From NCBI GenBank assembly GCA_937873135.1, contig CALMVQ010000377.1, forward strand, positions 16,309-80,308: a stretch of DNA of 64,000 nucleotides, read 5' to 3'. Of this stretch, positions 1 through 8,998 are shown one piece after another. The notes under the pieces were generated by a model, which worked only from the letters and a program-made list of their open reading frames with translations, did not search any database and was not told where the DNA came from. Source of the DNA: an uncultured Scytonema sp. (GTDB lineage: Bacteria; Cyanobacteriota; Cyanobacteriia; Cyanobacteriales; Nostocaceae). The position numbers and the translations under genes are program-made. Position 1 is the stretch's first letter. Each line of letters starts with the position of its first letter.

Positions 1-2
1 AT

Positions 3-146
3 AATAACGAAGTCATGCGTCACAAGGAAGGGCTTGACAATGATCAATCAACCCTAAGTTCAGGTCTTAGCCGAACGGTTGAAAGCTTGTCTACAGCACG
101 CATAAGCAAAAATATAAGTACAAACAGAGTAACAAGTACAGAGTAA
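3..146 (+). CDS. C-terminal end of an unidentified protein (partial at window edge)
   Basis: An open frame runs from the window edge to a TAA at 144-146 and gives 47 residues ending in TNRVTSTE. It is rich in Ser and Thr with no recognisable domain. A 17-bp inverted repeat begins inside its last codons, which fits a true gene end. The reading is short, so it could be chance. It lies 80 bases before the ABC transporter on the same strand. I do not recognise the family. Confidence 0.3.
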   Translation, partial: NNEVMRHKEGLDNDQSTLSSGLSRTVESLSTARISKNISTNRVTSTE

Positions 147-168
147 GTTTTCTTACTTTGTACTTGTT
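131..168 (+). terminator. Hairpin overlapping the end of the first ORF
   Basis: The arm at 131-147 (AACAAGTACAGAGTAAG) pairs with 152-168 (CTTACTTTGTACTTGTT), allowing one G-U pair, around a four-base TTTT loop. T-rich sequence follows. It sits between the partial ORF and the ABC transporter and could end the upstream transcript. The stem contains the stop codon of the upstream frame. Confidence 0.5.
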
Positions 169-226
169 ATTCTCTACTAAGAAGCATAAAATTCGATTAT
201 AAAAGATCTCAATTGATTTCTAAAAT

Positions 227-2290
227 ATGCCAACCCAAGTTCTTCAAAATCAACCCCCAACGGAGACTTATTCAGGTTTTACTCAATTTTGGGAGAATGT
301 AAAAGCGATCGCTGGACCTTACTGGTATCCAACCTCGCCAGGGGGAAGAGCATTCTCAGATGTGATTCGTGCATGGGGAATGCTTATTCTCCTGATAATA
401 CTAATAATCGGGCTTGTAAGTGTAAATGCTTTTAATAGTTTCACGACTCGCTTTTTAGTCGATGCTCTTTTTGAAGAAAAAGATTATTCCAAGTTCCTGA
501 ATACACTCTATTTTTATGCTATTGGGCTTTTTTTGGGAGCAGTTTTAGCCGGTTTTTCTATATCTATCAAAAAACAAATCGCTCTTGATTGGTATAAATG
601 GCTAAACAATCAAATTTTAGATAAATATTTTAGCAATCGTGCTTATTATAGAATTAACTTTAGAACCGATGTTGATAACCCAGATCAACGTCTATCCCAA
701 GAAATTGAACCTATTGCTAGTAATGCTCTGAATTTTTCAACTACTTTTTTAGAAAAAGCACTAGAAATGACTATTTTTTTAATAGTTGTCTGGTCAATTT
801 CCAAACAGATAGCTTTTATTATGATTATTTTTGCTTCTATAGGCAATTTGATTACTGTTTATTTAAATCAAGAATTAAATAAAATTAATCAAAAAGAAAT
901 AGAATCTAAAGCCGACTACAGTTATTCATTGACTCATGTTCGGAATCACACTGAATCAATAGCTTTTTTTCAGGGAGAAAAACAGGAATTAAATATAATT
1001 GAACGCAGATTTATTCATAATATAAAAAATATTGAAAGCAAAATTAATTGGGAGAGAAATAAGGAAATTTTTAGTAGAGGATATCAAGCAGCTATCCAAT
1101 TATTACCCTATTTCATTCTTGGACCTTTATATGTAAAAAATGAAATTGATTTTGGACAACTTGGACAAGCTGCTTATGCTTGTGGTATGATCGCTACTGC
1201 TTTAGGAGAATTAATAAATGAATTTGGGACTTTCGGAGGATTTTCTAGTTACGTTGAACGTTTAACTGAGTTTTCAGATGCGTTAGAAGAAGTGACTCAA
1301 CAACCCGAAAATGTTAGTACGATTAAAACAATAGAAGAAAACCATCTCGCTTTTGAACATGTCACTTTACAAACGCCTAACTATAAGCAGGTGATCGTCG
1401 AAGATTTATCACTATCTGTTCAACCAGGAGAAGGTTTATTGATTGTTGGATCTAGTGGTCGAGGCAAAAGTTCTCTGCTGCGAGCGATCGCTGGATTATG
1501 GAATGCAGGTACTGGTCGTCTGGTGCGACCTCCCTTAGAAGAAGTTTTATTTTTACCCCAGCGTCCTTATATAATTTTGGGAACATTGCGCGAACAGTTA
1601 CTCTATCCTCAGACAACTCGTCAAATGAGCGATCAAGAAATCAAAGAAGTTTTGCAACAAGTCAACCTGCAAAACTTGCTGAGTCGAGTTGATAGCTTTG
1701 ATACAGAAGTTCCTTGGGAGAATATATTATCTCTAGGAGAACAACAACGCCTTGCATTTGCACGATTACTAGTTACTCATCCTAGGTTCACAATATTAGA
1801 TGAAGCAACCAGTGCCTTAGATTTGAAAAATGAAGGTAATTTATATCAACAATTGCAATCAACAAAAACAACTTTTATCAGTGTTGGACATCGAGAGAGT
1901 TTGTTTAATTATCATCAATGGGTTTTGGAACTTTTACCAGATTCCCGTTGGCAACTTATGAGTGTTCAGGATTATCAGTTGCAAAAAGCAAAAGAAATTA
2001 TGACTAATCCTCCCGAAAACTCTCAAGTTACTCAAGTCAAAAAAAGTCTTACTAATCCTCTCCAAAAAAATCAAATTACAATACCTGTTTCACAACAGAA
2101 TCAATCCCTAAGTGAAGCAGAGACAAGCACAATTTTAGGGCTTTCTCATAAGGAGATGCAGATATTAACAGGCGCTTCCATTAGCACCATCAGAAACAAG
2201 GCAAGACAAGGCAAGTCCATCAATACGAAGGATGGCTTTACCTACCGTTATGATAAAGAACCCAAGGTGTTGAAATGGGTCAGAGTTTAG
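227..2290 (+). CDS. SbmA/BacA-like ABC transporter, fused permease and ATPase, with an extra C-terminal HTH-like tail
   Basis: Single-chain half-transporter of the ABC_membrane_2 family (SbmA/BacA/YddA and the ABCD group), which moves peptides, cobalamin-like compounds or fatty acyl chains across the inner membrane; the substrate here is unknown. Residues 1 to about 370 hold the membrane domain, with hydrophobic segments near 50-69, 96-114, 173-192 and 197-215. The ATPase half shows Walker A GSSGRGKSS near residue 408, signature LSLGEQQR near 501 and Walker B FTILDEATSAL near 521. After the ATPase comes a polar linker and about 50 residues (from GLSHKEMQILTGAS) that look like a small helix-turn-helix module; this tail is not part of the usual family architecture. 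The gene stands alone but is followed by a small membrane protein on the same strand. Family call is firm, substrate and tail function are inference. Confidence 0.88.
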   Translation: MPTQVLQNQPPTETYSGFTQFWENVKAIAGPYWYPTSPGGRAFSDVIRAWGMLILLIILIIGLVSVNAFNSFTTRFLVDALFEEKDYSKFLNTLYFYAIGLFLGAVLAGFSISIKKQIALDWYKWLNNQILDKYFSNRAYYRINFRTDVDNPDQRLSQEIEPIASNALNFSTTFLEKALEMTIFLIVVWSISKQIAFIMIIFASIGNLITVYLNQELNKINQKEIESKADYSYSLTHVRNHTESIAFFQGEKQELNIIERRFIHNIKNIESKINWERNKEIFSRGYQAAIQLLPYFILGPLYVKNEIDFGQLGQAAYACGMIATALGELINEFGTFGGFSSYVERLTEFSDALEEVTQQPENVSTIKTIEENHLAFEHVTLQTPNYKQVIVEDLSLSVQPGEGLLIVGSSGRGKSSLLRAIAGLWNAGTGRLVRPPLEEVLFLPQRPYIILGTLREQLLYPQTTRQMSDQEIKEVLQQVNLQNLLSRVDSFDTEVPWENILSLGEQQRLAFARLLVTHPRFTILDEATSALDLKNEGNLYQQLQSTKTTFISVGHRESLFNYHQWVLELLPDSRWQLMSVQDYQLQKAKEIMTNPPENSQVTQVKKSLTNPLQKNQITIPVSQQNQSLSEAETSTILGLSHKEMQILTGASISTIRNKARQGKSINTKDGFTYRYDKEPKVLKWVRV

Positions 2291-2735
2291 GGTTCAAGAA
2301 ACTTTATTATTTACAAGGTCAGAAAGCACAGAAAAGTTTTCGGTTTACTGAATACAGTTGGAGGTATCTGCTGTAGATTGACCAAAGCGCTTTTGTTCAA
2401 TGATTCTCACATTACCAAGTTTTGGTTCCCATTGTTCACGTAGGCGTAGCCCGTCGTAGACTACGTCATAGAGAACATTTTATATAACTTGGTTAATAGT
2501 GATATTATGTAATACCGAAGAATACAGGCAATACGACTTAAGCTGTTGCCTCTAACATCGTCAACTTGCGAGAGTGGCAAGATTTGCACTTCAGACCCGA
2601 AATCTAAAAATAGCATCATTTGCGAACCATTCTTCCTTCTCCACATTCCGTAAAAAAACCAGTGAACTAACACTTCATTATTATGCTAACGTGAAAAATG
2701 TTTGAACTAAAATGTAAGGATTTTAGGTAATTCCA
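2291..2735. other. Intergenic stretch with a degenerate repeat
   Basis: No convincing gene is visible. The segment near 2436-2465 (CACGTAGGCGTAGCCCGTCG and onward) resembles dispersed cyanobacterial repeats seen elsewhere in the window. A 70-codon reading on the minus strand here has no domain character and I do not accept it. Confidence 0.4.
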
Positions 2736-3080
2736 ATGGACGAAATCGTTAAAAAACTTGCAGGGCTAGGTCTTCCTGGCATAATTCTCGTGATTCTAAC
2801 CGCCACATCAGGAGGTAGTTCCGCAGCTGTTGCTGCGGCCCTCACAGCCGTGGGAGGTCCGTTTGGTATCCTCGGAGGTATAGCACTCCTAGGTCTAATA
2901 ACCGTTGTCGGGGATGCTATAGCGGGCTTTGGAATTGAAGCTATTCTCAAAGCTGTCTATAAAGAACGTAGCAAAACCGAATCTCTAAGTTTTCTCTCCA
3001 AAGAAATTCAAGATCTACCTATTTCAGAAGAGTTAAAACTCAAACTGAAAGATGAACTTAGCCCAATAATTATTACTTAG
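2736..3080 (+). CDS. Small glycine/alanine-rich membrane protein (glycine-zipper-like)
   Basis: This 114-residue protein has no enzymatic motif. Residues 10-65 are two hydrophobic stretches packed with small residues (GLGLPGIILVILTATSGG, then ALTAVGGPFGILGGIALLGL), which is the look of glycine-zipper helices that oligomerise in membranes. The last 45 residues are charged and probably cytoplasmic. Its start follows a weak purine-rich site (TAAGGA) and lies 445 bases behind the ABC transporter on the same strand. Similar short proteins appear to recur in bacteria, but I know of no proven function. A membrane-acting peptide, toxin-like protein or transporter partner are all possible; none is shown by the sequence. 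Confidence 0.65.
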   Translation: MDEIVKKLAGLGLPGIILVILTATSGGSSAAVAAALTAVGGPFGILGGIALLGLITVVGDAIAGFGIEAILKAVYKERSKTESLSFLSKEIQDLPISEELKLKLKDELSPIIIT

Positions 3081-3231
3081 ATCCAAGAGGTTTAGATTCC
3101 AAAAAAATTTTAAATTATTGAAAAATAATTTGACCCTATCTCTGTGACATTGCCATTTGTCAAAGATGTTTACTCTAGATACTAAGGTCAATAATTTGGC
3201 AAGTGAACAAAAAATTTGCAATTCCATAAGT

Positions 3232-3254
3232 AAGACGGTGAGCGTCGTTGCCAC
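3232..3254. terminator. Hairpin between the small membrane protein and flv3B remnant
   Basis: The 8-bp arms AGACGGTG and CACCGTCT face each other across a short loop just upstream of the flv3B remnant. A T-rich stretch follows on the plus strand. It may end the upstream transcript, or be part of the sequence that replaced the 5' end of flv3B. Confidence 0.4.
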
Positions 3255-3318
3255 CGTCTCACTTGACTTCTTTTACCGCTAATCGCGATGAAACTCATAT
3301 TTACTTGACACTATTAAT

Positions 3319-4662
3319 CTGGTACATGACCCATTTTCTAAGCGGATTGTGAAAAGTGGCGATCGCGTGGATTTGGGCCAGGGACACGAAATGGAATTCG
3401 TGAGTGCGCCCAACCTACACTGGCCCGACACAATATTCAGCTTTGACCGTAAAACCCAAACCCTCTTCACCTGCGATGCCTTTGGAATGCACTATTGTAG
3501 CGATAGTACATTCGATGACAACATGGAGGCCATCGAAGCCGACTTTAGATTTTACTACGACTGCTTGATGGGTCCCAACGCCCGTTCTTTGCTGAACGCC
3601 ATGAAAAAAATGGGCGAACTTGGGAAAATCACAACCGTCGCCAACGGTCATGGTCCTCTCCTGCACCATAATCTTGATGTTCTGCGAGAGTGTTATCAGA
3701 ATTGGAGTCAAAAACAAACGAAGGCAGAAACAGTTGTCGCCTTGTTTTACGTTTTTAACTACGGATATAGCGATCGCCTCGCCCATGCAATTGCTCAGGG
3801 AGTTCAGAAAACTGGGGTAGGCGTTGAAGTCGTAGATTTAACAACAGCCGAAAGCCACGAAATCCAAGAACTAGCAGGTAGAGCAGCTGGCATTATTATC
3901 GGAATGCCTCCCAGTGCTAACGCTGCAGCTCAAGCTGGTATCAGTTCGTTGTTAGCTGTCGCCAAGAATAAGCAATCAGTCGGAATATTTGAGTGTTTTG
4001 GCGGAGATGATGAACCAATCGATACACTCAGCAGAAGATTTATCGACCTTGGTGTCAAGGAAGCATTTCCAGCAGTTCGGATTAAAGAAACTCCTACATC
4101 TGCAACATACCAACACCTTGAAGAAGCAGGTACGGACTTAGGACAATTGATCGTCCGCGAGCGCAATATCAAGCATATCAAGTCCCTCGACGTCAACATG
4201 GAGAAAGCGTTGGGTCGGATTAGTAACGGACTGTACATCATCACTACCAAAAAAGATGATATCAATGGTGCCATGCTTGCTTCCTGGGTGTCGCAAGCTA
4301 GTTTACAACCACTAGGATTTACAGTTGCGGTTGCGAAAGACCGTGCTATTGACTCCTTGATGCAAGAAGGCGATCACTTTGTCCTCAACGTTTTAGAAGA
4401 AGGAAACTATCAAGAACTGAAGAAGCACTTTCTCAAGCGCTTGCTTCCTGGTGCTAACAGATTTGAGGGCGTCAAAATCCAAACAGCAAAAAATGATTGC
4501 CCGATTCTGACAGATGCTCTGGCCTATCTCGAATGCGAAGTTGTCAGCAGCATGGAATGCAGCGACCACTGGATTTTATATTGCACCGTTCAAGATGGTC
4601 GCGTCTCCAAACCCAATAGCGTCACTGCTGTTCGCCATCGTAAAGTGGGCAACTACTACTAA
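3319..4662 (+). pseudogene. flv3B: 5'-truncated flavodiiron protein, Flv3 type (probably flv3B)
   Basis: A-type flavodiiron proteins of cyanobacteria reduce O2 to water with electrons from photosystem I. This copy starts in the middle of the metallo-beta-lactamase domain: recognisable sequence begins at LVHDPFSKRIV (about 3319), with a TGA in frame at 3289-3291 and nothing like the missing N-terminal roughly 130-140 residues upstream. The remaining part keeps HWPDTIFSFD, the later iron ligand region and NGHGPLLHHN, then the flavodoxin domain and the C-terminal flavin reductase domain ending VRHRKVGNYY. The canonical HxExDH ligand motif is lost with the 5' end, so oxygen reduction is not expected. 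A GTG at 3349 could still start a 437-residue product against about 570 normally. It lies 83 bases upstream of flv1B, the order of the heterocyst-specific pair in Anabaena. Confidence 0.8.
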
Positions 4663-4686
4663 AGAAGTGCACATTAAGACGGCTAA

Positions 4687-4707
4687 TAGCTATTAGCTAT
4701 TAGCTAT
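4687..4707 (+). repeat. Three tandem TAGCTAT heptamers
   Basis: Three perfect copies of the 7-mer TAGCTAT lie between flv3B and flv1B. Short tandem heptamers of this kind are typical of heterocystous cyanobacterial genomes. Confidence 0.75.
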
Positions 4708-4745
4708 TTCTCAAGCTATCATATCAATCCCTTCACCCAACAATT

Positions 4746-6458
4746 ATGAGCAATCCCAATCCTCGCGACGTACAAGTTTTACCAATCGCTACAAACACTA
4801 CAGTACTAAGAGCGCGTAGTTGGACACGGCTGCGGTTTGAAATTGAATACGCACTGGCTAGGGGTACAACTATCAATTCCTATTTAATAGAAGGCGATAA
4901 AATTGCAATTATCGACCCACCTCCTGAAACCTTCACTCACATATATCCAGATGCATTACAGAAATGTCTGGACTGGAAACGGTTGGATTATGTTGTCTTG
5001 GGTCATTATAGTCCTAGCCGATTAGCAACCCTCAAAGCTTTTTTAGAACTTGCACCCCAGATTACCTTTATTTGTTCTCTTCCCAGTGCTGCTAATTTGC
5101 GTGCTGCTTTCCCTGATCAAGATCTAAAAATCATGACAATGCGGGGAAAAGAAACTCTGGATTTAGGTCAGGGGCATGTGCTGAAGTTTATCCCCGTTCC
5201 CAGTCCGCGCTGGCCTTCAGGACTTTGTACCTACGACCAGCAAACCCAAATTCTTTACACAGATAAACTATTTGGAGCGAATATCTGTGGCGATGAAGTT
5301 TTTGATGGAGACTGGGACACCTTTAAAGAAGACCAGAGGTACTACTTCGATTGTCTGATGGCTCCGCAAGCAAATCATGTCAAAGCAGCTTTAGAGAAAC
5401 TTTCGGAACTGCCTGTAAGAATGTACGCCACCGGTCACGGCCCTTTAGTACGCTATGGCTTAATCGAACTTACCAAAGCTTATGAAGACTGGAGTCGTGC
5501 TCAAACCGAACGAGATATAACCGTTGCCTTGCTTTATGCGTCGGCATATGGTAATACGGCAACTCTAGCTCAAGCGATCGCCCTTGGTTTAACCAAAGGA
5601 GGAGTGGCTGTAGAATCCATCAACTGTGAATTTGCACAACCTGATGAAATCCGTGCTGCTGTTGAAAAGTCAGAAGGTTTTATCATCGGCACTCCCACCA
5701 TAGGTGCTAATGCACCCACTCCCATTCATACTGCTTTAGGAATTGTGCTATCCGGTAGTGATAACAACAAAGTTGCTGGAGTCTTTGGTTCCTACGGCTG
5801 GAGTGGAGAAGCGATTGACTTAGTGGAAAACAAACTACGGGATTCCGGATATCGGTTTGGGTTTGAGACTTTGCGCGTCAATTTTAAACCCACAGATGTC
5901 GTTCTCAAGCAGTGTGAAGAAACGGGTACCGACTTTGCCCAAGCCTTGAAAAAAGCGAAAAAACTGCGTGTGCCACAAACAGCCGCTACCCCTATTGAAC
6001 AAGCCGTTGGTCGAATTGTGGGATCTGTTTGCGTACTGACAGCTAAGCTTGGAGAAGTCTCAACAGGGATGCTAGGTGCTTGGGTTTCTCAAGCCACTTT
6101 CAACCCACCAGGTTTGACGGTGGCGATCTCTAAGGACCGGGCGATTGAGTCGCTGATGTATCCTGGTGGTAAGTTTGCGCTGAATATTCTATCTGAAAGT
6201 AATTATCAAGATTACACAAAGCACTTCCGTAAGTCTTTTCTCCCAGGTGAAGATCGCTTTGCCAGTTTTCCTACAGTCGTTGCGGATAACGGTTGCATCA
6301 TCCTTAGTGACGCACTTGCATATCTTGAGTGTTCTGTCAACAAACGCATGGAATGTGGCGATCACTGGGTTGTTTATGCGACAGTTGACAACGGTAAATT
6401 ACTCGAAGCTGATGGCGTTACTGCTGTCCACCATCGCAAATCTGGCAATCATTATTAA
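4746..6458 (+). CDS. flv1B: Flavodiiron protein, Flv1 type (probably Flv1B)
   Basis: Full-length 570-residue A-type flavodiiron protein: beta-lactamase-like domain (about 1-265), flavodoxin domain (about 270-410, VALLYASAYGNTATLAQAIA) and flavin reductase domain (about 425-570). In place of the canonical iron ligand motif it has GHYSPSRLATL, and later ligands are also altered (SPRWPSGLCTYD), the hallmark of Flv1/Flv2 subunits that lack the standard di-iron ligand set. Such subunits work in Flv1/Flv3 hetero-oligomers that pass photosystem I electrons to O2. An adjacent flv3-flv1 pair without an intervening sll0218-like gene fits the Flv3B/Flv1B arrangement rather than flv4-flv2. Because its Flv3 partner here is truncated, this protein may have no local partner and may depend on another Flv3. 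Confidence 0.88.
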   Translation: MSNPNPRDVQVLPIATNTTVLRARSWTRLRFEIEYALARGTTINSYLIEGDKIAIIDPPPETFTHIYPDALQKCLDWKRLDYVVLGHYSPSRLATLKAFLELAPQITFICSLPSAANLRAAFPDQDLKIMTMRGKETLDLGQGHVLKFIPVPSPRWPSGLCTYDQQTQILYTDKLFGANICGDEVFDGDWDTFKEDQRYYFDCLMAPQANHVKAALEKLSELPVRMYATGHGPLVRYGLIELTKAYEDWSRAQTERDITVALLYASAYGNTATLAQAIALGLTKGGVAVESINCEFAQPDEIRAAVEKSEGFIIGTPTIGANAPTPIHTALGIVLSGSDNNKVAGVFGSYGWSGEAIDLVENKLRDSGYRFGFETLRVNFKPTDVVLKQCEETGTDFAQALKKAKKLRVPQTAATPIEQAVGRIVGSVCVLTAKLGEVSTGMLGAWVSQATFNPPGLTVAISKDRAIESLMYPGGKFALNILSESNYQDYTKHFRKSFLPGEDRFASFPTVVADNGCIILSDALAYLECSVNKRMECGDHWVVYATVDNGKLLEADGVTAVHHRKSGNHY

Positions 6459-6544
6459 ATAGTCTCTCACATACAGGTGTGGCTCATTTGTAGCATGTCT
6501 GTTTCTTCAAGAAGAACCCCATCTCGGTAAAGCTGTGCTTTACC

Positions 6545-6570
6545 TCCCCTCCCCGCTTGCGAGGAGGGGA
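6545..6570. terminator. Strong GC-rich hairpin between convergent genes
   Basis: Arms 6545-6556 (TCCCCTCCCCGC) and 6559-6570 (GCGAGGAGGGGA) pair with one mismatch around a two-base loop. It lies between the convergent flv1B and DUF29 genes and may serve as a bidirectional terminator. The motif also resembles a common dispersed cyanobacterial hairpin. Confidence 0.6.
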
Positions 6571-6603
6571 TTAATATTAAGTCTGGTTAAGCGAAAACCT
6601 TTT

Positions 6604-7071
6604 CTATAGCCCGTAGAAATCCTCATCTAGAATCTGCTTAACCGAAAAAGGACAAATTATAGGATACTCACTCTCTTCCGGTACACAAACCCCAAATTTA
6701 GCCAACTTACCCTCTTTAATTGCCAGCTTCCGACCATCTGGATAAGCTTTTTCCAATGCTTCTACCAGATAGCTTTTGAGCGAAGGCGTATCTGCCAAAT
6801 TATTGAGAACGCGCTGACGATGTTCAAGTACCGAACTATACCAACTTCCCTTCATCATATCGGGCACATCATGCTGAACCCTTAATTTGAGTAAATGCGC
6901 TAACAAAATAGTCAAATTGCTTCTGAGCGTATTCTTTTCCGATTTACCCAAATCAATTAGTTCCTCAATCAAATGCTCAATATCCAGTGACCCAAATTCA
7001 CGGTTTCGCAATTGTTCAACGGTTTGTTGAATCCATTGTTGCAAATCGTGGTCGTATACAGTGTGAGACAT
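6604..7071 (-). CDS. DUF29 family protein
   Basis: A 155-residue soluble protein of the DUF29 family, which is strongly expanded in cyanobacteria and has no established biochemical role. Recognisable features are the N-terminal YDHDLQQWIQQTVEQLRNRE and the central HLIEELIDLGKSEKNTLRSN and LLAHLLKLRVQHD segments, which are the family's conserved helical core. Length is normal for the family. It converges on flv1B, separated by a strong hairpin, and appears monocistronic. No operon context hints at its role. Confidence 0.85.
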   Translation of the reverse strand: MSHTVYDHDLQQWIQQTVEQLRNREFGSLDIEHLIEELIDLGKSEKNTLRSNLTILLAHLLKLRVQHDVPDMMKGSWYSSVLEHRQRVLNNLADTPSLKSYLVEALEKAYPDGRKLAIKEGKLAKFGVCVPEESEYPIICPFSVKQILDEDFYGL

Positions 7072-7564
7072 TACATCCGCAATTGAGAAACGATTAATAA
7101 TCGATTATACCATAATCCCAAAACGAAGTTAGCATAATTTGAGGAACCTTCAACGAAATCGGAAGTCTTGTTTTGAGGCTAAGCAATTCCTAAGAATTGC
7201 CTGTTTCATGCAAATCCGTAGTTTTCCGGAAAAGCTATAACGAATGTTGAAAGATACAAATGGGAGCAATCAGAAAATAGTTTCCGCAATTGCCACAAGG
7301 GCAATTGAATTTATAGTGTGTAAGGTTTAACTAGGGAAATAGTAGTGGCATATTTTCTACAAGATATTGACCACTGCGGCAACTGTTTTATCATATTTTT
7401 TCCTCGTATGACTCCTAAATACAACAAAATTAAATTTCCTCTCTTGCAGTATCTGAACCAGCCTTTATTTAGCTATCAGACCAAATTGATATGGAATCCC
7501 CGGCGCTTTTTGTATGCCCATAGAGTTGAACTGCTCAGAAGGTGTTGGCTGAGAGAAAGTGATG
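7072..7564. other. Intergenic stretch without a convincing gene
   Basis: About 490 bases between the DUF29 gene and the symporter. An 81-codon plus-strand reading at 7345-7590 overlaps the 3' end of the symporter, shows no domain, and is rich in residues atypical for a small soluble protein; I treat it as chance. An imperfect inverted pattern around 7180-7205 (GCAATTCCTAAGAATTGC) forms a short hairpin. Confidence 0.4.
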
Positions 7565-8857
7565 CTAAGGGACCTCATCAGAATTCATAAGAGAATGAGG
7601 TATTTTGCCGTCAATTAAAGCACTGACAGTCATATCTCCCATAACATTAATGACAGTGCGGCAGCGGTCCAGAAACCAGTCCACAGTGATTAGCAAAGCG
7701 ATATATTGTGTGGGTAAACCAACGGAAGTGAACACGAGCGTCATCGTCACTAACCCGGCTTCTGGAATTCCTGCTGCACCTACTGACGCGAAAATCGATG
7801 TGAGAACGACAACTAACTGCTGTCCCAGATTCAAATGCAGCCCCAGCACTTGGGAAATAAATAATGCAGACATTGCCTCATAAAGGGCAGTACCATCGTT
7901 GTTGAAATTTGTTCCAACTAATGCCCCTAAAGAAGCTGACGATTCTCGCAAGCCGATTTTTGTCTGCAAAATCTGAAATGTGACGGGCATTGTTGCTGTT
8001 GAGGAGTCGGTGGAGAAGGCTGTGAAAAAGGCATCGGAACCACCGCGCAGAAAGTCTAATGGTTTCACCCAAGAACCAAGTCTCACTCTCGTCAGGTAGT
8101 AGCAAGCTTGTAACACTAACCCTAATACCACTGCGATAATAAATGCGCCTAAAGATTGAAATGGTGCAAAGCCTATTTCCGCAACAGTTTTAGAGACAAT
8201 TCCGAAGACTGCTAGGGGTACTAAAGCAATCACCCAATTGAGGATACGGATTACGGCTTCAAATAGAATGCCAATGACTTGTTCGATGGATTGGTATCCT
8301 GTGTTACCTTGGGCTACTTGTTCTGATTTGATGGCACGGAGGACGATACCGAAGGAAAGGGCAACAATAATTAGTTGGATAACATTATTATCTACTAGTG
8401 GCTTGAGAATAGCTTCTGGGATGGAGTCTTTCACGAGTCCCCAAGGATCGAAAGTTTGATGAGTTGTGCCTGTACTTCCAGAGACTGCTATACGTCCCCA
8501 ACTTCCAGGGCGCAGGAGGTTTGCAACCAAAAGTCCAATGAGAATAGCGACTGTTGTGTTGGTAATCAGCAGCACTGCTAACCGCCGTCCCGCTGTTCCA
8601 GGGATGTGCGTTGTCATTAAGGTGTGCAGTACTGCTACGAAAATCAACGGCGTGGCTAGGGCACGGAGTGCTTTGAGTACCAACTCGGCGGGAATTGCTA
8701 AGTTTTCGATAAAAGCTTTATTGGCTGGGCTGGGATTTCCTGCACCTAATGCAACTCCTAATGCGACGGCGAGAACAAGGGCGATCGCAATTTGCAAGGC
8801 CAGTGGAAGACGCCGCCATAGGGGACGACGAGTGTTCTCTGTTTTCGGTTCGTTCAT
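7565..8857 (-). CDS. Dicarboxylate/amino acid:cation symporter (DAACS family)
   Basis: Inner-membrane secondary transporter of the GltP/DctA family, which takes up glutamate, aspartate or C4-dicarboxylates with Na+ or H+. About eight hydrophobic segments are visible. The re-entrant loop signatures are present: a serine-rich tip (AFSTDSSTATMPVTFQ), the NFNNDGTALYEA motif, and the GIPEAGLVTM hairpin 2 tip. An ATG at 8857 (MNEPKTENTRRP) is a better start than the upstream ATG at 8887, because the first ten codons lack conserved character; this gives 430 residues, normal for the family. It is divergent from dnaE. Substrate cannot be assigned from sequence alone. Confidence 0.88.
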   Translation of the reverse strand: MNEPKTENTRRPLWRRLPLALQIAIALVLAVALGVALGAGNPSPANKAFIENLAIPAELVLKALRALATPLIFVAVLHTLMTTHIPGTAGRRLAVLLITNTTVAILIGLLVANLLRPGSWGRIAVSGSTGTTHQTFDPWGLVKDSIPEAILKPLVDNNVIQLIIVALSFGIVLRAIKSEQVAQGNTGYQSIEQVIGILFEAVIRILNWVIALVPLAVFGIVSKTVAEIGFAPFQSLGAFIIAVVLGLVLQACYYLTRVRLGSWVKPLDFLRGGSDAFFTAFSTDSSTATMPVTFQILQTKIGLRESSASLGALVGTNFNNDGTALYEAMSALFISQVLGLHLNLGQQLVVVLTSIFASVGAAGIPEAGLVTMTLVFTSVGLPTQYIALLITVDWFLDRCRTVINVMGDMTVSALIDGKIPHSLMNSDEVP

Positions 8858-8998
8858 GGCTAAATATATATAAGTGTGTAATGTCAAAATTTAACATCAC
8901 TTCGGTAATTAAAGTTTTCGGACAAGATAATCGCGATTGGGGACAAATGAGTTAATGTGGTAAACGTTTCTGTTTTTGGCAGTCGGTTGGAAACGCAT

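Noticed and set aside
2461..2673. 70-codon minus-strand ORF
   Set aside because: Lies in a repeat-bearing spacer, has no conserved look and no start signal.
7345..7590. 81-codon plus-strand ORF
   Set aside because: Overlaps the 3' end of the symporter gene on the other strand and shows no domain or ribosome binding site.
8957..8998. Upstream GTG start for dnaE
   Set aside because: The extra 14 residues do not resemble DnaE, which normally begins [10 protein letters not shown] at 8999.
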